Below are positions 24,569-33,961 of a DNA stretch of 64,000 nt, piece by piece; within the stretch, counting starts at the first letter, position 1; each line of letters begins with the position of its first letter. The translations under genes and the position numbers were made by a program. Source of the DNA: CAWGJF01 sp963715745 (GTDB lineage Bacteria > Bacteroidota > Ignavibacteria > Ignavibacteriales > Ignavibacteriaceae); the NCBI GenBank assembly GCA_963715745.1, contig OY970271.1, positions 1,922,001-1,986,000 of the forward strand. The letters are read 5' to 3'. The notes beneath the pieces are model-generated. The model was not told where the DNA came from and made no database searches. It saw nothing but the letters and a program-made list of their open reading frames with translations.

Positions 24569-24968
24569 TCAATTCCCTTATAAATTTGTTGATAAAATAC
24601 ACCCCTCAACAAAAATACTAATAATATAGATATGCCATGGAGAATGGTGTTAGAAAAATAATAAAAATTTATAAGAATAACACTGTAATGGTACGACCGT
24701 TACAGCAACAAAATCCTTAAGAATTGGCAAATATTTTTTAATCTCATTAACCTGGCTTAGGTCTGTCACATTACGATCCTTGCCTGGCGTGAGGCAGGTC
24801 TCTCTTATTAAGAGAGAGAATTATTATCAATATAGAACTTTCAATTTAATATTCTGACAATATAAAAAATGTTTGTTACTACTACCGGCAAGTCCTTTTC
24901 CTTGTAACCTGCCCGCCGAACAAACTCTTTGGCAGGCGGAAAGACGGATTAGGATGAATTAAAAAATA
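24569..24968. other. Intergenic gap of stacked palindromes between hsdR and the symporter gene
   Basis: No gene is seen. Hairpins lie in sequence: TGCCT...AGGCA (24781-24796), TCTCTCTT-att-AAGAGAGA (24799-24817), and CCTGCC...GGCAGG (24908-24936). The last belongs to the GC-rich CCTGCC/GGCAGG type of dispersed repeat. The region must carry the hsdR promoter on the minus strand and the end of the symporter transcript. Confidence 0.5.
24799..24817. repeat. Perfect hairpin with 8-base arms
   Basis: TCTCTCTT-att-AAGAGAGA lies about 150 bases past the symporter stop on the minus strand. It is not followed by a T-run, so it is listed as a palindrome and not as a terminator. Confidence 0.5.
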
Positions 24969-26657
24969 CTATCCTTGCTTTTTAAATACCGGGTTCAACA
25001 TCAATCCCAATCCCAATACAAGCAGACACCCAATCATATTAAACCAGAGGAAAGGAATTGTTGTAAAGAAGTAGCAGTATAATACAACGACTTCTGCAAT
25101 TAATGCGGCAATGAATGTAGGTGTTCCTCCAACTCTCTTTAGGTAAAATGCAGTAAGGAATATGCCGAGTATAGTTCCATAGACAAGAGAGCCTAGAATA
25201 TTCACAGCTTCTACAAGAGAGCCAAGCTGTTGTGCAAGCAGTGCAAACAGTATTGCATACATTCCCCACAGCACTGTAGATATTTTTGAAATGAAAACGT
25301 AATGCCTGTCGTCAGCTTCTTTTTTTATCAGCCTTTTATAAAAATCTATAACAGTTGTAGAAGCAAGTGCATTAAGTTCGGCAGAAGTTGATGACATTGA
25401 AGCAGAAAGTATTGCGGCAAGCACCAGTCCGACTAAACCAATCGGCATAAAGTTAACTATGAATGAAATAAAAATGTAGTTGGTGTCATCGGTATCTGCA
25501 TCCGGGTTTACCTTTTTGATCAGGTCTTTTGCTTCGGTGCGGGTTATCTGTGCTTCTTTTTCTTTTTCGGCTAGCTGTTTTTTATTCTCATCGATTGATG
25601 CTTTGTCATTTGTATCTATCGAGTGAAGAAGGGAAGCAATATTCTCTCTCTTTTCTGTTTGTATTTTTTCATAATTATTCTGAAGATTTGAATATTGTTC
25701 AGAGTAGACACTGTTTTTAACAATATCTTCCTGTACAGGATTAAAAAAGAGTGGGGGAGTAACAAACTGGTAGAACACAAAAACCATAGCACCGATAAAA
25801 AGAATTATAAATTGCATCGGAACTTTTACAAGTCCGTTTACTAGCAGTGCAATCCTGCTTTGTGCAACAGAACTTCCTGCTAAATATCTTTGCACCTGTG
25901 ACTGATCAGTTCCGAAATATGATAGCATTAAAAATGTACCGCCAATCATTCCCGACCAGAAAGTGTAACGGTTATTTAAATCAAAGCTGAAATCAATTGC
26001 ATTCAGCTTACCCATCTTCCCGGCAATGTATGCTGCATCGATGAATGATACTTTTTCCGGAAGTAAAATGTAAATCATTGCAAAGGCCGAAAACATTCCG
26101 ATTGTTATTATCACCATTTGAAGCAAATGTGTTTTGTTCACAGCTTCAGTCCCGCCAACGGCTGTATAAATAATAACCAGTGTTCCAATCAGAATTATGG
26201 TGGTGTTTATTTCCCAGCCGAGAATTACAGATAGAATTATTGAAGGTGCGTAAATTGTAAATCCTGCTGCAAGTCCGCGCTGCGATAAAAATAAAGCGCT
26301 GCCGAGCATCCTGTTCTTGAGATCAAATCTTTTTTCAAGATATTCATAAGCGGTGTAAACATTCAGCTTATTATAAATTGGAACAGCAGTGATAGATAGA
26401 ATTATCATGGCAACGGGAAGTCCGAGATAGAATTGAACGAAACGCATCCCATCAACATAAGCTTGACCCGGCGTGGAAAGAAAAGTAATAGCGCTTGCCT
26501 GTGTAGCCATTATTGAGAGAGTAATTGTAAACCATGGAGTTTTTCTGCCTGCCCGAATGTAGGAATTCATATCGGAAGTTTTACTGGTTTTCCAGGTTCC
26601 ATAAATAACTACGAAACCGAGAAAGCCGCACATCACAATCCAGTCAACCGGGCTCAC
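24969..26657 (-). CDS. Sodium:solute symporter (SSS) family transporter
   Basis: The GTG start at 26657 overlaps the stop of the small upstream gene by 4 bases (GTGA). The protein has 562 residues and about 13 membrane helices, with the SSS hallmark FYLGLPVAMIIL and the GGTEAV...AFAMIYILLP region. A long charged helical insert (about 305-385, SEQYSNLQNNYEKIQTEKRE) splits the membrane part. It probably imports an organic solute with sodium. The upstream PIG-L deacetylase hints at an amino sugar or glycoconjugate, but the substrate cannot be read from sequence. Confidence 0.88.
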   Translation of the reverse strand: MSPVDWIVMCGFLGFVVIYGTWKTSKTSDMNSYIRAGRKTPWFTITLSIMATQASAITFLSTPGQAYVDGMRFVQFYLGLPVAMIILSITAVPIYNKLNVYTAYEYLEKRFDLKNRMLGSALFLSQRGLAAGFTIYAPSIILSVILGWEINTTIILIGTLVIIYTAVGGTEAVNKTHLLQMVIITIGMFSAFAMIYILLPEKVSFIDAAYIAGKMGKLNAIDFSFDLNNRYTFWSGMIGGTFLMLSYFGTDQSQVQRYLAGSSVAQSRIALLVNGLVKVPMQFIILFIGAMVFVFYQFVTPPLFFNPVQEDIVKNSVYSEQYSNLQNNYEKIQTEKRENIASLLHSIDTNDKASIDENKKQLAEKEKEAQITRTEAKDLIKKVNPDADTDDTNYIFISFIVNFMPIGLVGLVLAAILSASMSSTSAELNALASTTVIDFYKRLIKKEADDRHYVFISKISTVLWGMYAILFALLAQQLGSLVEAVNILGSLVYGTILGIFLTAFYLKRVGGTPTFIAALIAEVVVLYCYFFTTIPFLWFNMIGCLLVLGLGLMLNPVFKKQG

Positions 26658-26794
26658 TCAAAAACCTTTGTGAAGAAGTAGAAAAATAGAATTAGAATGA
26701 TAAGTTCACCCATTACTATAGCATATAATCTATTCCACGATTTTCCAAAGGGAGGTGTCTCAATTTTCTTCGTGTTGCTTTTATCAACTGCCAT
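26654..26794 (-). CDS. 46-residue single-pass membrane protein coupled to the symporter
   Basis: This short frame runs from an ATG at 26794 to a TGA at 26654. It encodes MAVDKSNTKKIETPPFGKSW, then one hydrophobic helix (YAIVMGELIILILIFYFF) and TKVFE. It overlaps the end of the PIG-L gene by 11 bases and the symporter start by 4 bases, an arrangement that strongly argues for translation. It may be a small accessory subunit of the symporter. No family was recognised. Confidence 0.75.
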   Translation of the reverse strand: MAVDKSNTKKIETPPFGKSWNRLYAIVMGELIILILFFYFFTKVFE

Positions 26795-29279
26795 GGTTTC
26801 CTGCTGAAATCAGGTTAACGAATAATCTTATAGCACCGGGAACTCCTGCAGGCAGCTCTCTGAAGAAAGACAATCCTGTATAAATAAATGTTCCTTTTCC
26901 ATAAGTGGTGTAAAGCAATGATCCTTTAACCGGTGTTTGATTTGTATCATTCATTTCCAGCAGCGGGCGGTATCTTTCATCCCATTCATTCGGAAAATAT
27001 AATCCTCTTTCCTGTATCCATCCATCAAAATCTTTTAAAGTAATTTTATTCGGATAATTCATCAGAGGATTTTTCTCATCCAGAATTTTAACCGGAGAAT
27101 CTTCTTCAGTCACCCTGTCCCTGGAGATTGTCAATGGATAAACTCCCGGTTCAATTATTAAATCTCCGGTTGTGTTGTACTGCTCGACTAAAGTTCCGCC
27201 ATCTTTCACATACTGATTAAGCTTTTCATTGTAAACAGTAATTTTGTCAATTGTATTAAAAGCTCTGATGCCGGCAATAACAGCATCAAACTGCGAGAGA
27301 TTTCCAGTCATGATTGAATGATCAACAAGGAGAGTTACGTTATAACCAAGCTGTGAAAGTATTTCAGGAATTTTATCACCAGAGCCCGGCAGGTAACCAA
27401 TTTTTGTAACACTTGTTTTACCTATATCTACATAAACAAGTTTTGCTTTTGCTTCCGGAAAATAAACCTGTTCGGGAATATGTTTGTAATTTATTCTATA
27501 CATCGAATTGTTGTATTCATTTCCATTCAGAACAACTTTTGCCTTTAAATTTGAAATAGTTGAAGATTCCGACGGGCTCAGTCCGACTGTAAATGATGAC
27601 ACTTCTCCTTTTTTCAATAGTGGAAAATCAAATTTAGCCGGAGTGATCTTCCAGCCGTTTTCTGTTTCGAAAGCTATTTCACCTTTTGGAATGTCTGTTT
27701 GTGCAGTAATGGAAACTGAAATATCTTTTTTATTAAGATCTTTGAATAGCAGCATCGGCTGCTCAAAATGAATTGTTACTGAGGGAACAACTTCAACCGG
27801 CTGATAAATTTCGCCGTCCACAGGATCTGTGAAATTGTAAAATACAGGTGTACTGTAATTAAAAACTTCATCGGAAATTTCAACCGAGAAATCAACTTTA
27901 ATTTGAGGCGGAGCTTCAGCAAGACCGAGTAGTTTCGGATCCTTCACTTCATAAGTTCCGTAACCATGTTCTTCAACCAGCCAGTAAGGTTCAGTATATT
28001 TCAAGTCTTCAGGAATATTCACTACTGCAGAGTTAACAACAAGGTTATTATTCTTTAATTCAGTCTGAGTATTTGTCGCTGCAGAAAATGGGAAAGAAAT
28101 TTTATCCAGTTTCACTTCAACATCAGAACGATTAACGATGTCTGTTGTAATTTTTAATGTATCTCCCGGAACAACTGTTTTTTGATCTGTTACTGCCTCA
28201 ATCCATAAACCAAGACACGATTTGATTACATCTTTAATTTCTTTTGATTTTGTTTCTTTCCAGTAAGCGTCATTGATATTTTGAACAAACTTGTATGCGT
28301 TAACTAAATCAGGAACAATAGCTGAAGGGTTCCCGGGATTAAATTCTTTCTCTGCTTTAGTAAGTAGATCTGAAATTTTATCGGATCCATTTATTCGGTT
28401 CCAGCTTAAATCAATTCCATCAAACATATTATTCGGATAGCTTGTTCCATCCAATGAATAAAAATAATTTTCATAATCACCACGCCGGGCTGATGCACCG
28501 AATCCCTGGCTTTTATGCATCGATCGGCTTAGTGCTGCAATTTCCATATATGATTTTCCCAGCAGCTGGTTATATTTTCCAAGATTGATTGATGCCAAAG
28601 TGTCTGAATCAATTCCCATTGAATTCAATGCGGGAGTCCAGGCATTCCAGAAAATTCCTTTTACTTTCCAGGGTTTTACAAATTCAAGCTGTTCAGGAAA
28701 TACATTTGGATCACCGGAAATTTTGAAAGCTTCGAGAGCTAAAATTGCCGAAGCAGTATGATGTCCGTGTCCGCCTTGACCAGTTGTAGGGAATCTTGTG
28801 ATGATAATATCAGGTCTGAATTTTCTTATAACATAAACAACATCAGAAAGAATTTTTTCTTTATTCCAGAACTTAAAAGTTTCATCGGGTGATTTTGTAT
28901 AACCAAAATCAATTGCTCTCGAGAAAAACTGTTCAGCTCCGTCAATTTTTCTTGCCTGCAGAAGTTCTTGAGTACGAATCATTCCAAGTAATTCACCCTG
29001 CTCATCACCAATTAAATTTTGTCCGCCATCGCCTCTGGTTAAAGCCAGATAACCTGTTCTTAGATGTTTTTCTGTTGTTAAATATGAAAGCAAAGCTGTG
29101 TTCTCATCATCCGGATGAGCGGCAATATAAAGTACACTTCCAACAACATTCAGTTTTTGCAGTGCAAGTTTTATTTGTGATGTGTTCATTACCGGCGCTG
29201 GCTGGGAATGAAGAAGTGAGGTTGAAAAGAAAATTAGCAAAAAGATATGAACATTCCGGTAAAAATATTTTAGTTTCAT
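26784..29279 (-). CDS. Secreted PIG-L family deacetylase, large form
   Basis: The 831-residue protein starts with a signal peptide (about 1-25). The PIG-L/LmbE domain follows with the zinc site AHPDDE (54-59) and the distal His in GQGGHGHHTASA (about 170). Family members remove N-acetyl groups from GlcNAc-type sugars. The remaining 500 residues form beta-rich domains, NEW3-like (TLKITTDIVNRSDVEVKLDK), and a C-terminal part resembling a glutamine-amidotransferase fold (YNVTLLVDHSIMTGNLSQFDAVIAGIRAF). It is first in a three-gene coupled operon with a membrane peptide and an SSS transporter, suggesting release and uptake of a deacetylated sugar. Confidence 0.88.
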   Translation of the reverse strand: MKLKYFYRNVHIFLLIFFSTSLLHSQPAPVMNTSQIKLALQKLNVVGSVLYIAAHPDDENTALLSYLTTEKHLRTGYLALTRGDGGQNLIGDEQGELLGMIRTQELLQARKIDGAEQFFSRAIDFGYTKSPDETFKFWNKEKILSDVVYVIRKFRPDIIITRFPTTGQGGHGHHTASAILALEAFKISGDPNVFPEQLEFVKPWKVKGIFWNAWTPALNSMGIDSDTLASINLGKYNQLLGKSYMEIAALSRSMHKSQGFGASARRGDYENYFYSLDGTSYPNNMFDGIDLSWNRINGSDKISDLLTKAEKEFNPGNPSAIVPDLVNAYKFVQNINDAYWKETKSKEIKDVIKSCLGLWIEAVTDQKTVVPGDTLKITTDIVNRSDVEVKLDKISFPFSAATNTQTELKNNNLVVNSAVVNIPEDLKYTEPYWLVEEHGYGTYEVKDPKLLGLAEAPPQIKVDFSVEISDEVFNYSTPVFYNFTDPVDGEIYQPVEVVPSVTIHFEQPMLLFKDLNKKDISVSITAQTDIPKGEIAFETENGWKITPAKFDFPLLKKGEVSSFTVGLSPSESSTISNLKAKVVLNGNEYNNSMYRINYKHIPEQVYFPEAKAKLVYVDIGKTSVTKIGYLPGSGDKIPEILSQLGYNVTLLVDHSIMTGNLSQFDAVIAGIRAFNTIDKITVYNEKLNQYVKDGGTLVEQYNTTGDLIIEPGVYPLTISRDRVTEEDSPVKILDEKNPLMNYPNKITLKDFDGWIQERGLYFPNEWDERYRPLLEMNDTNQTPVKGSLLYTTYGKGTFIYTGLSFFRELPAGVPGAIRLFVNLISAGNHGS

Positions 29280-29495
29280 AAGCCTGGCGTTTAATTGAAA
29301 TGATTGGATGAAAAGTTAATGAATTTCACTTTATCCTGAAAACCAATTTCATCTTACTTTTTTAATGTGATTTGTGCAAAAAGATTTTGATAAAATTAGA
29401 ATAATAGAGATAAAATAATTATTCATGCCCTTGTTTAACTTAGCCAGACTTTAGAATTAAGGAGTTCTGGTAATAAATTGGTTTTATATATTTCT

Positions 29496-29503
29496 TATAT
29501 TTG
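29496..29503 (+). promoter_or_regulatory. Candidate -7 element (TAnnTTTG) upstream of kdsA
   Basis: TATATTTG matches the Bacteroidota -7 consensus and lies 26 bases before the kdsA ATG. A TTG at 29478-29480 is closer than the usual 19-21 base spacing, so the upstream half is weak. It is the only convincing element in the 249-base gap before this operon. Confidence 0.4.
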
Positions 29504-29528
29504 TACCAAATTATTCAGGTAGAATTTA

Positions 29529-30350
29529 ATGATCCAGATAAATGATATAAAAATTGGCGGTGGAAATAAATTTGTTCTTATTGCCGGACCTTGCGTTGTT
29601 GAAAACAGGGAAATAACATTTCTGACTGCTGAAGAAATTAAAAGAATAACATCAAAACTGAATATTCCTTTTATTTTCAAATCAAGTTACAAAAAAGCAA
29701 ACCGGACAAGTGTAGATTCATTCACGGGTGTAGGAGATACAGAAGCTTTGCAGATATTAAGTGATGTTAAAAATGAGTTTAAACTTCCAATCTTGACAGA
29801 TGTTCATTCATTAAATGAGATAAAAAGCGCTTCTGAAGTTGCTGATGTTCTTCAGATACCTGCTTTTCTTTCCAGACAAACTGAATTGCTGATTGCAGCG
29901 GGTGAAACAGGAAAAGTTGTGAATATTAAGAAAGGACAATTTCTTGCACCCGATGAAATGGAGCACGCAATTAAAAAAGTTGAATCAACAGGTAATAAAA
30001 AAATTATGTTGACTGAAAGAGGAAGTTCTTTCGGCTATCATAATCTTGTGGTTGATATGCGTTCATTAGTGATTATGAAAAACTATGGCTATCCCGTTGT
30101 GATGGATGCAACACATTCAGTACAGATTCCGGGAAAAGATACCAAGAGCGGAGGACAGCCAATGTTTATAAAACCACTTGCAAGGGCAGCAGCAGCGGTT
30201 GGAATTGATGCACTATTTCTTGAAGTTCATCCTGATCCTTTAAAAGCTTTGAGTGATGCAGCAAGTCAGCTGCCTTTAAGTGAATTAGAAAGTTTGCTGG
30301 TCGAAATAAAAAAGATTGATGATTTGGTAAAAAGTTTTAATAAAGGCTGA
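29529..30350 (+). CDS. kdsA: 3-deoxy-8-phosphooctulonate synthase (Kdo-8-P synthase)
   Basis: The 273-residue enzyme condenses phosphoenolpyruvate with arabinose-5-phosphate to Kdo-8-phosphate for lipid A core synthesis. Signatures are VLIAGPCVVENRE, KSSYKKANRTS, DATHSVQIPG and LEVHPDP. Cysteine in AGPC, with His in DATHS and Glu in FLEVH, indicates the metal-dependent class (Aquifex type), not the metal-free E. coli type that has Asn at that place. It opens the Kdo/LPS operon, and its TGA shares one base with the next start (ATGA-type coupling). Confidence 0.95.
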   Translation: MIQINDIKIGGGNKFVLIAGPCVVENREITFLTAEEIKRITSKLNIPFIFKSSYKKANRTSVDSFTGVGDTEALQILSDVKNEFKLPILTDVHSLNEIKSASEVADVLQIPAFLSRQTELLIAAGETGKVVNIKKGQFLAPDEMEHAIKKVESTGNKKIMLTERGSSFGYHNLVVDMRSLVIMKNYGYPVVMDATHSVQIPGKDTKSGGQPMFIKPLARAAAAVGIDALFLEVHPDPLKALSDAASQLPLSELESLLVEIKKIDDLVKSFNKG

Positions 30351-31042
30351 TGCAGAAGTTTCCAAGAAATTTATACAAAAGTGAAAGAAAAATTTTATTT
30401 TCTGTGTTGCCAGAATCAAAAAGTGGGTATAATAAATACAGGCAGCGAATAAGTGAAATGAAAGTGATAGGTCAGGGGAGATTTGGCGGAGGAAACTTTA
30501 TTTTAGGATTCGAAGGAGATGAAGTCGAGCTTGATGTTCCATCAGCATCCGTATTTGCATCCGGCATTGTAAAATGTAATCAATTAAATTTTGATGTTAC
30601 AATTCACGAAGAGGAAGAAGAGCAAATTGAATATGATATTTCTCCATTCGGAAAAATTGATGTTGACAAAGAAATTAAAATTGAATCAGTAACAAGTTTA
30701 TCTTTCTGGAATAAGAATGAAACATCCCCTTATAATGATTCACCGGTAAATGAATTTGTTATTCTAAAGAATAAATACACCCTTGTGATTGATGAATCAG
30801 AAAAAAAGATTTGGATGAATGATATTGAAACCGGGATTAATCATATTATTCCTCTGACAAATTTTTATAATGAACTAATGAGATATAAAAACATTCGTGA
30901 GCATGACATTGCGCTAAAACCAGGAAGATTTTTTAGTGAAGTTGATAAATATTCAGAGGAAGATATCATATCCGCATTTTTAATGTATGATAAATATATG
31001 AACAGATTTAATCTTCAACAGAAAATTTTTCCACAAAATTGA
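30350..31042 (+). CDS. Unrecognised 230-residue protein in the Kdo/LPS operon
   Basis: The start codon shares one base with the kdsA stop, so translation is coupled. The protein is soluble with no signal peptide or membrane helix. It has a basic N-terminus (KYRQRISEMKVIGQGRFGGG), an acidic middle (HEEEEEQIEYDIS) and a helical end (EEDIISAFLMYDKYMNRF). No known domain was recognised and the gene is not among standard Kdo enzymes. Position alone suggests a role tied to Kdo or LPS synthesis. Confidence 0.8.
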   Translation: MQKFPRNLYKSERKILFSVLPESKSGYNKYRQRISEMKVIGQGRFGGGNFILGFEGDEVELDVPSASVFASGIVKCNQLNFDVTIHEEEEEQIEYDISPFGKIDVDKEIKIESVTSLSFWNKNETSPYNDSPVNEFVILKNKYTLVIDESEKKIWMNDIETGINHIIPLTNFYNELMRYKNIREHDIALKPGRFFSEVDKYSEEDIISAFLMYDKYMNRFNLQQKIFPQN

Positions 31043-31066
31043 AATTAAAAATTTTAAGAGGCTAAT

Positions 31067-32044
31067 TTGAATTCAAAAGAAATTATTAAAGCCGGCAGAC
31101 AGGTAATTGAAATTGAAGCTAAAACAATTGCAAACCTGGTCAGCAGTGTTAACGAGCAATTTGTTGAAGCAATTGATGTTATTTACAATTCAACGGGAAG
31201 AGTAGTACTGACCGGAATGGGAAAGTCAGGCTTAATTGCCAGAAAGATTGTTGCAACTCTGAACTCAACAGGAACAGCAGCGATTTACATGCATCCGACT
31301 GATGCGTTGCATGGTGATCTTGGTATGGTGCGGAAGGAAGATGTTGTTATAATAATTTCTAAAAGTGGTTCAACTGAAGAGCTTCACAAACTATTGCCGA
31401 TGTTTAAAAGACTTGGAGTTAAAATTATTGCGATGAGCGGAAATCCTGAATCTATTTTGGTGAATGAAGCAGATATAGTTTTGAATATTATTGTTGAAGA
31501 AGAAGCCTGCCCTCACGATCTGGCTCCTACTTCATCAACAACCGCCGCGCTTGTGATGGGAGACGCTCTTTCTGTTGCTCTTCTTGAAAAACGTGGGTTT
31601 ACTGCTGAAGATTTTGCATTTCTTCATCCTGGCGGAAGTCTTGGGAAAAGATTATCTCTTAAAATTGAAGAGGTGATGACCAAAGGAAGAGGTATCCCTG
31701 TTGTAGGAATTGATTCCCCAATTAAGGAAGTTATTCTTGAAATGACTACTAAAAGATTGGGAACAACATGTATTATTAACAACAGCGGAATTCTTTACGG
31801 AATTTTTACTGATGGCGATTTGAGAAGGCTGCTTGAAAAAACTATGGATATTAAAGAGTTAAAAGCTAAAGACATTGCTACCAAGAATCCTAAAGTGACA
31901 AAAAAAGATTTTCTGGCTTCATTTGCTTTACAAACGATGGAAAATTATAAAATCACTTCCCTCATTGTTGTTGATGATGAAAACAAACCAATCGGAATTG
32001 TACATCTTCATGACCTTGTAAATCTTGGCTTACAGAGAAGATGA
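31067..32044 (+). CDS. kdsD: D-arabinose-5-phosphate isomerase (SIS plus two CBS domains)
   Basis: The TTG start at 31067 has AAGAGGC upstream, giving 325 residues. The SIS domain comes first (TGMGKSGLIARKIVATLNSTG, SKSGSTEELHKLLP, CPHDLAPTSSTTA), followed by a paired CBS module (about 200-325: DGDLRRLLEK, PIGIVHLHDLVNLGL). It interconverts ribulose-5-phosphate and arabinose-5-phosphate, the substrate for the kdsA product encoded two genes upstream. Its stop overlaps lptC by 4 bases. Confidence 0.93.
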   Translation: MNSKEIIKAGRQVIEIEAKTIANLVSSVNEQFVEAIDVIYNSTGRVVLTGMGKSGLIARKIVATLNSTGTAAIYMHPTDALHGDLGMVRKEDVVIIISKSGSTEELHKLLPMFKRLGVKIIAMSGNPESILVNEADIVLNIIVEEEACPHDLAPTSSTTAALVMGDALSVALLEKRGFTAEDFAFLHPGGSLGKRLSLKIEEVMTKGRGIPVVGIDSPIKEVILEMTTKRLGTTCIINNSGILYGIFTDGDLRRLLEKTMDIKELKAKDIATKNPKVTKKDFLASFALQTMENYKITSLIVVDDENKPIGIVHLHDLVNLGLQRR

Positions 32045-32580
32045 TGAAATATTTTCTTTTATTAATTCCATTGTTGTTTGTAACCTGTTCCAATGAAAAA
32101 GTTAAACCACCAATTGTTTCAACCTTTGAAGGAAAGGAATTGCCTTCACAGGAAAGCTGGAATTCAACAATATTTTTTACTGACTCAGGAAAAACAAAAG
32201 CTATCCTTACAACCGGACACTTGCGGGTTTATGACCAGGCTGGTGAAACATTATTGGACAGCGGATTGAAAGTTGATTTTTATAATGACCTCGAACAAAA
32301 AACTTCAACACTTACTTCCAAAAGAGGAAGAGTAGATGACAGGACAAATAATCTGTATGCGATGGACAGTGTAGTTGCTGTAAATGACAGCGGTGTTGTT
32401 GTCCGTACCAATGAAATGATCTGGCGTGACAAAGACAAGAAAATTACCTCTGATAATTTTGTTACAATCACTTCTCCAAAAGAAAAAATTGAAGGTTATG
32501 GTTTTGAATCAGATCAACATCTTATCAATTATGTTATTTACAACATAACTTATATAACCACCAGGGATTCTCTCCGATGA
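32041..32580 (+). CDS. lptC: LPS export periplasmic protein LptC, lipoprotein form
   Basis: The 179-residue protein has an N-terminal lipobox (LLFVTCS) rather than the TM anchor of E. coli LptC. One LptC beta-jellyroll unit follows (TGHLRVYDQAGETLLDSGLKVDFY, TSTLTSKRGRVDDRTNNLYA). It should pass LPS from the LptBFG pump to LptA across the periplasm. It overlaps kdsD by 4 bases and the next gene by 4 bases. The lipid anchor is common for LptC in Bacteroidota. Confidence 0.85.
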   Translation: MMKYFLLLIPLLFVTCSNEKVKPPIVSTFEGKELPSQESWNSTIFFTDSGKTKAILTTGHLRVYDQAGETLLDSGLKVDFYNDLEQKTSTLTSKRGRVDDRTNNLYAMDSVVAVNDSGVVVRTNEMIWRDKDKKITSDNFVTITSPKEKIEGYGFESDQHLINYVIYNITYITTRDSLR

Positions 32581-33959
32581 CAAAACCTATTCTAGTTTTT
32601 ATTTTTTTAATTACTGCATTCGGATTTGCTCAGGAAGCTAACCAAAGAATAACAGTAACCGGTGATAGTCTGGTTGGCAGAGTGGTAAATGGAGAAACAA
32701 TTCGTGAAGTGATTGGAAATGTTGTTCTGAAACAGGGGAATGTTACAGTTACATGTAATAAAACAATCCAAAATATTTCAAGGAATGAAGCAGAACTTAT
32801 CGGAAATGTTATTGTTTTACAAGACAGTTTAACTTTAAAAACAAGTAGCGGATTTTATTTTGGCAATTCCAAAAAAACCCGAAGCACAACCGGATTGGTT
32901 ATGAATGATGGCAAAGTAACTTTATCTGCTGACAGTGGAGAATATTTTTTTGATGAAGACAAAGCAATATTTGAAACAAATGTTAAACTTGTGGATTCTT
33001 TAACAACAATGACTTCTGATAACCTGATTTATTATCAAAAAGAAGACAGGGCTTTTGCAACAGGTAATGTGAAAGTAACCGATGAAACCAGTGTGATTTT
33101 TTCTGATACACTGGATCACAATCGTAAAACCGGATACAGCATTGCTGATGGAAATGTACGGATAATAAATCCTGAAAATCACACTACAGTTTTCAGTGGT
33201 CATCTTGAAAATGATTCGCAGAAAAAATATTCTTTTATAAATGAAAATCCGGTTTTACTTCAGATTGATACAACGTACAATACAGAAAATGACAGCAGCG
33301 ATATTGAAAGGATTGATACGTTAATTATTGATGCCAAAGTAATGGAAGCATTCAGGGATTCGACAAAGCTTTTCAAAGCGATTGACTCAGTAAAAATTCT
33401 GAGAGCGGAGTTTTCTTCTGTAAATGATATTACCTTGCTTTATCGTGATTCGGATATAATTGTAACTTACAAGCTAAAAAAAGATTCATCAGCACAGCCG
33501 GTTTTGTGGTATGATAATTCTCAGTTAACGGGTGATTCTGTGACGATTTATCTTGAGGATAATAAAATCCATAAACTGGATGTTGATGAGAATTCCCTGA
33601 TGCTTTCTCAAAATGCAGATTACAAAGAGCGCTTTGACCAGACTTCATCAGACAGCATTAGAATGTTTTTCAGGGGAAATAATATTGATAGGTCGGAATT
33701 TTTCGGTAATGTTTATTCTTATTATTTTATGTTTGATAATGAAAAACCAAACGGATTGACGAAATCAACATCGAATTCTGCAACAATCTTTTTTAAGGAT
33801 AATGAAGTTGATGAAGTGAAATTATTCGGATCACCAAACAGCGAATATTATCCTGAAGTTAAAGTCAAAGGGCTTGAAAAAACTTTTACTTTACCGAGGT
33901 TTGTTTTTTATCAAAACAGACCAAATAAAAATGAACTTTTAAAGAATATAAAAGATTAA
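32577..33959 (+). CDS. OstA/LptA-like periplasmic LPS transport protein, long form
   Basis: This 460-residue protein has a signal peptide (TKPILVFIFLITAFGFAQ). OstA-type beta repeats follow (GNVVLKQGNVTVTCNKTI, ELIGNVIVLQDS, SGEYFFDEDKAIFETNVKL). LptA of Proteobacteria is about 185 residues, so this form carries more repeats, as is usual for the OstA-like protein of this phylum. It should form the periplasmic bridge for LPS between LptC and the outer-membrane LptDE. It overlaps lptC by 4 bases and precedes lptB by two. Confidence 0.82.
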   Translation: MTKPILVFIFLITAFGFAQEANQRITVTGDSLVGRVVNGETIREVIGNVVLKQGNVTVTCNKTIQNISRNEAELIGNVIVLQDSLTLKTSSGFYFGNSKKTRSTTGLVMNDGKVTLSADSGEYFFDEDKAIFETNVKLVDSLTTMTSDNLIYYQKEDRAFATGNVKVTDETSVIFSDTLDHNRKTGYSIADGNVRIINPENHTTVFSGHLENDSQKKYSFINENPVLLQIDTTYNTENDSSDIERIDTLIIDAKVMEAFRDSTKLFKAIDSVKILRAEFSSVNDITLLYRDSDIIVTYKLKKDSSAQPVLWYDNSQLTGDSVTIYLEDNKIHKLDVDENSLMLSQNADYKERFDQTSSDSIRMFFRGNNIDRSEFFGNVYSYYFMFDNEKPNGLTKSTSNSATIFFKDNEVDEVKLFGSPNSEYYPEVKVKGLEKTFTLPRFVFYQNRPNKNELLKNIKD

Positions 33960-33961
33960 AT

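Noticed and set aside
24569..24968. Small RNA or tRNA in the palindrome-rich gap after the RM island
   Set aside because: The hairpins are short separate palindromes, not a cloverleaf. No promoter/terminator pair or conserved RNA motif was recognised.
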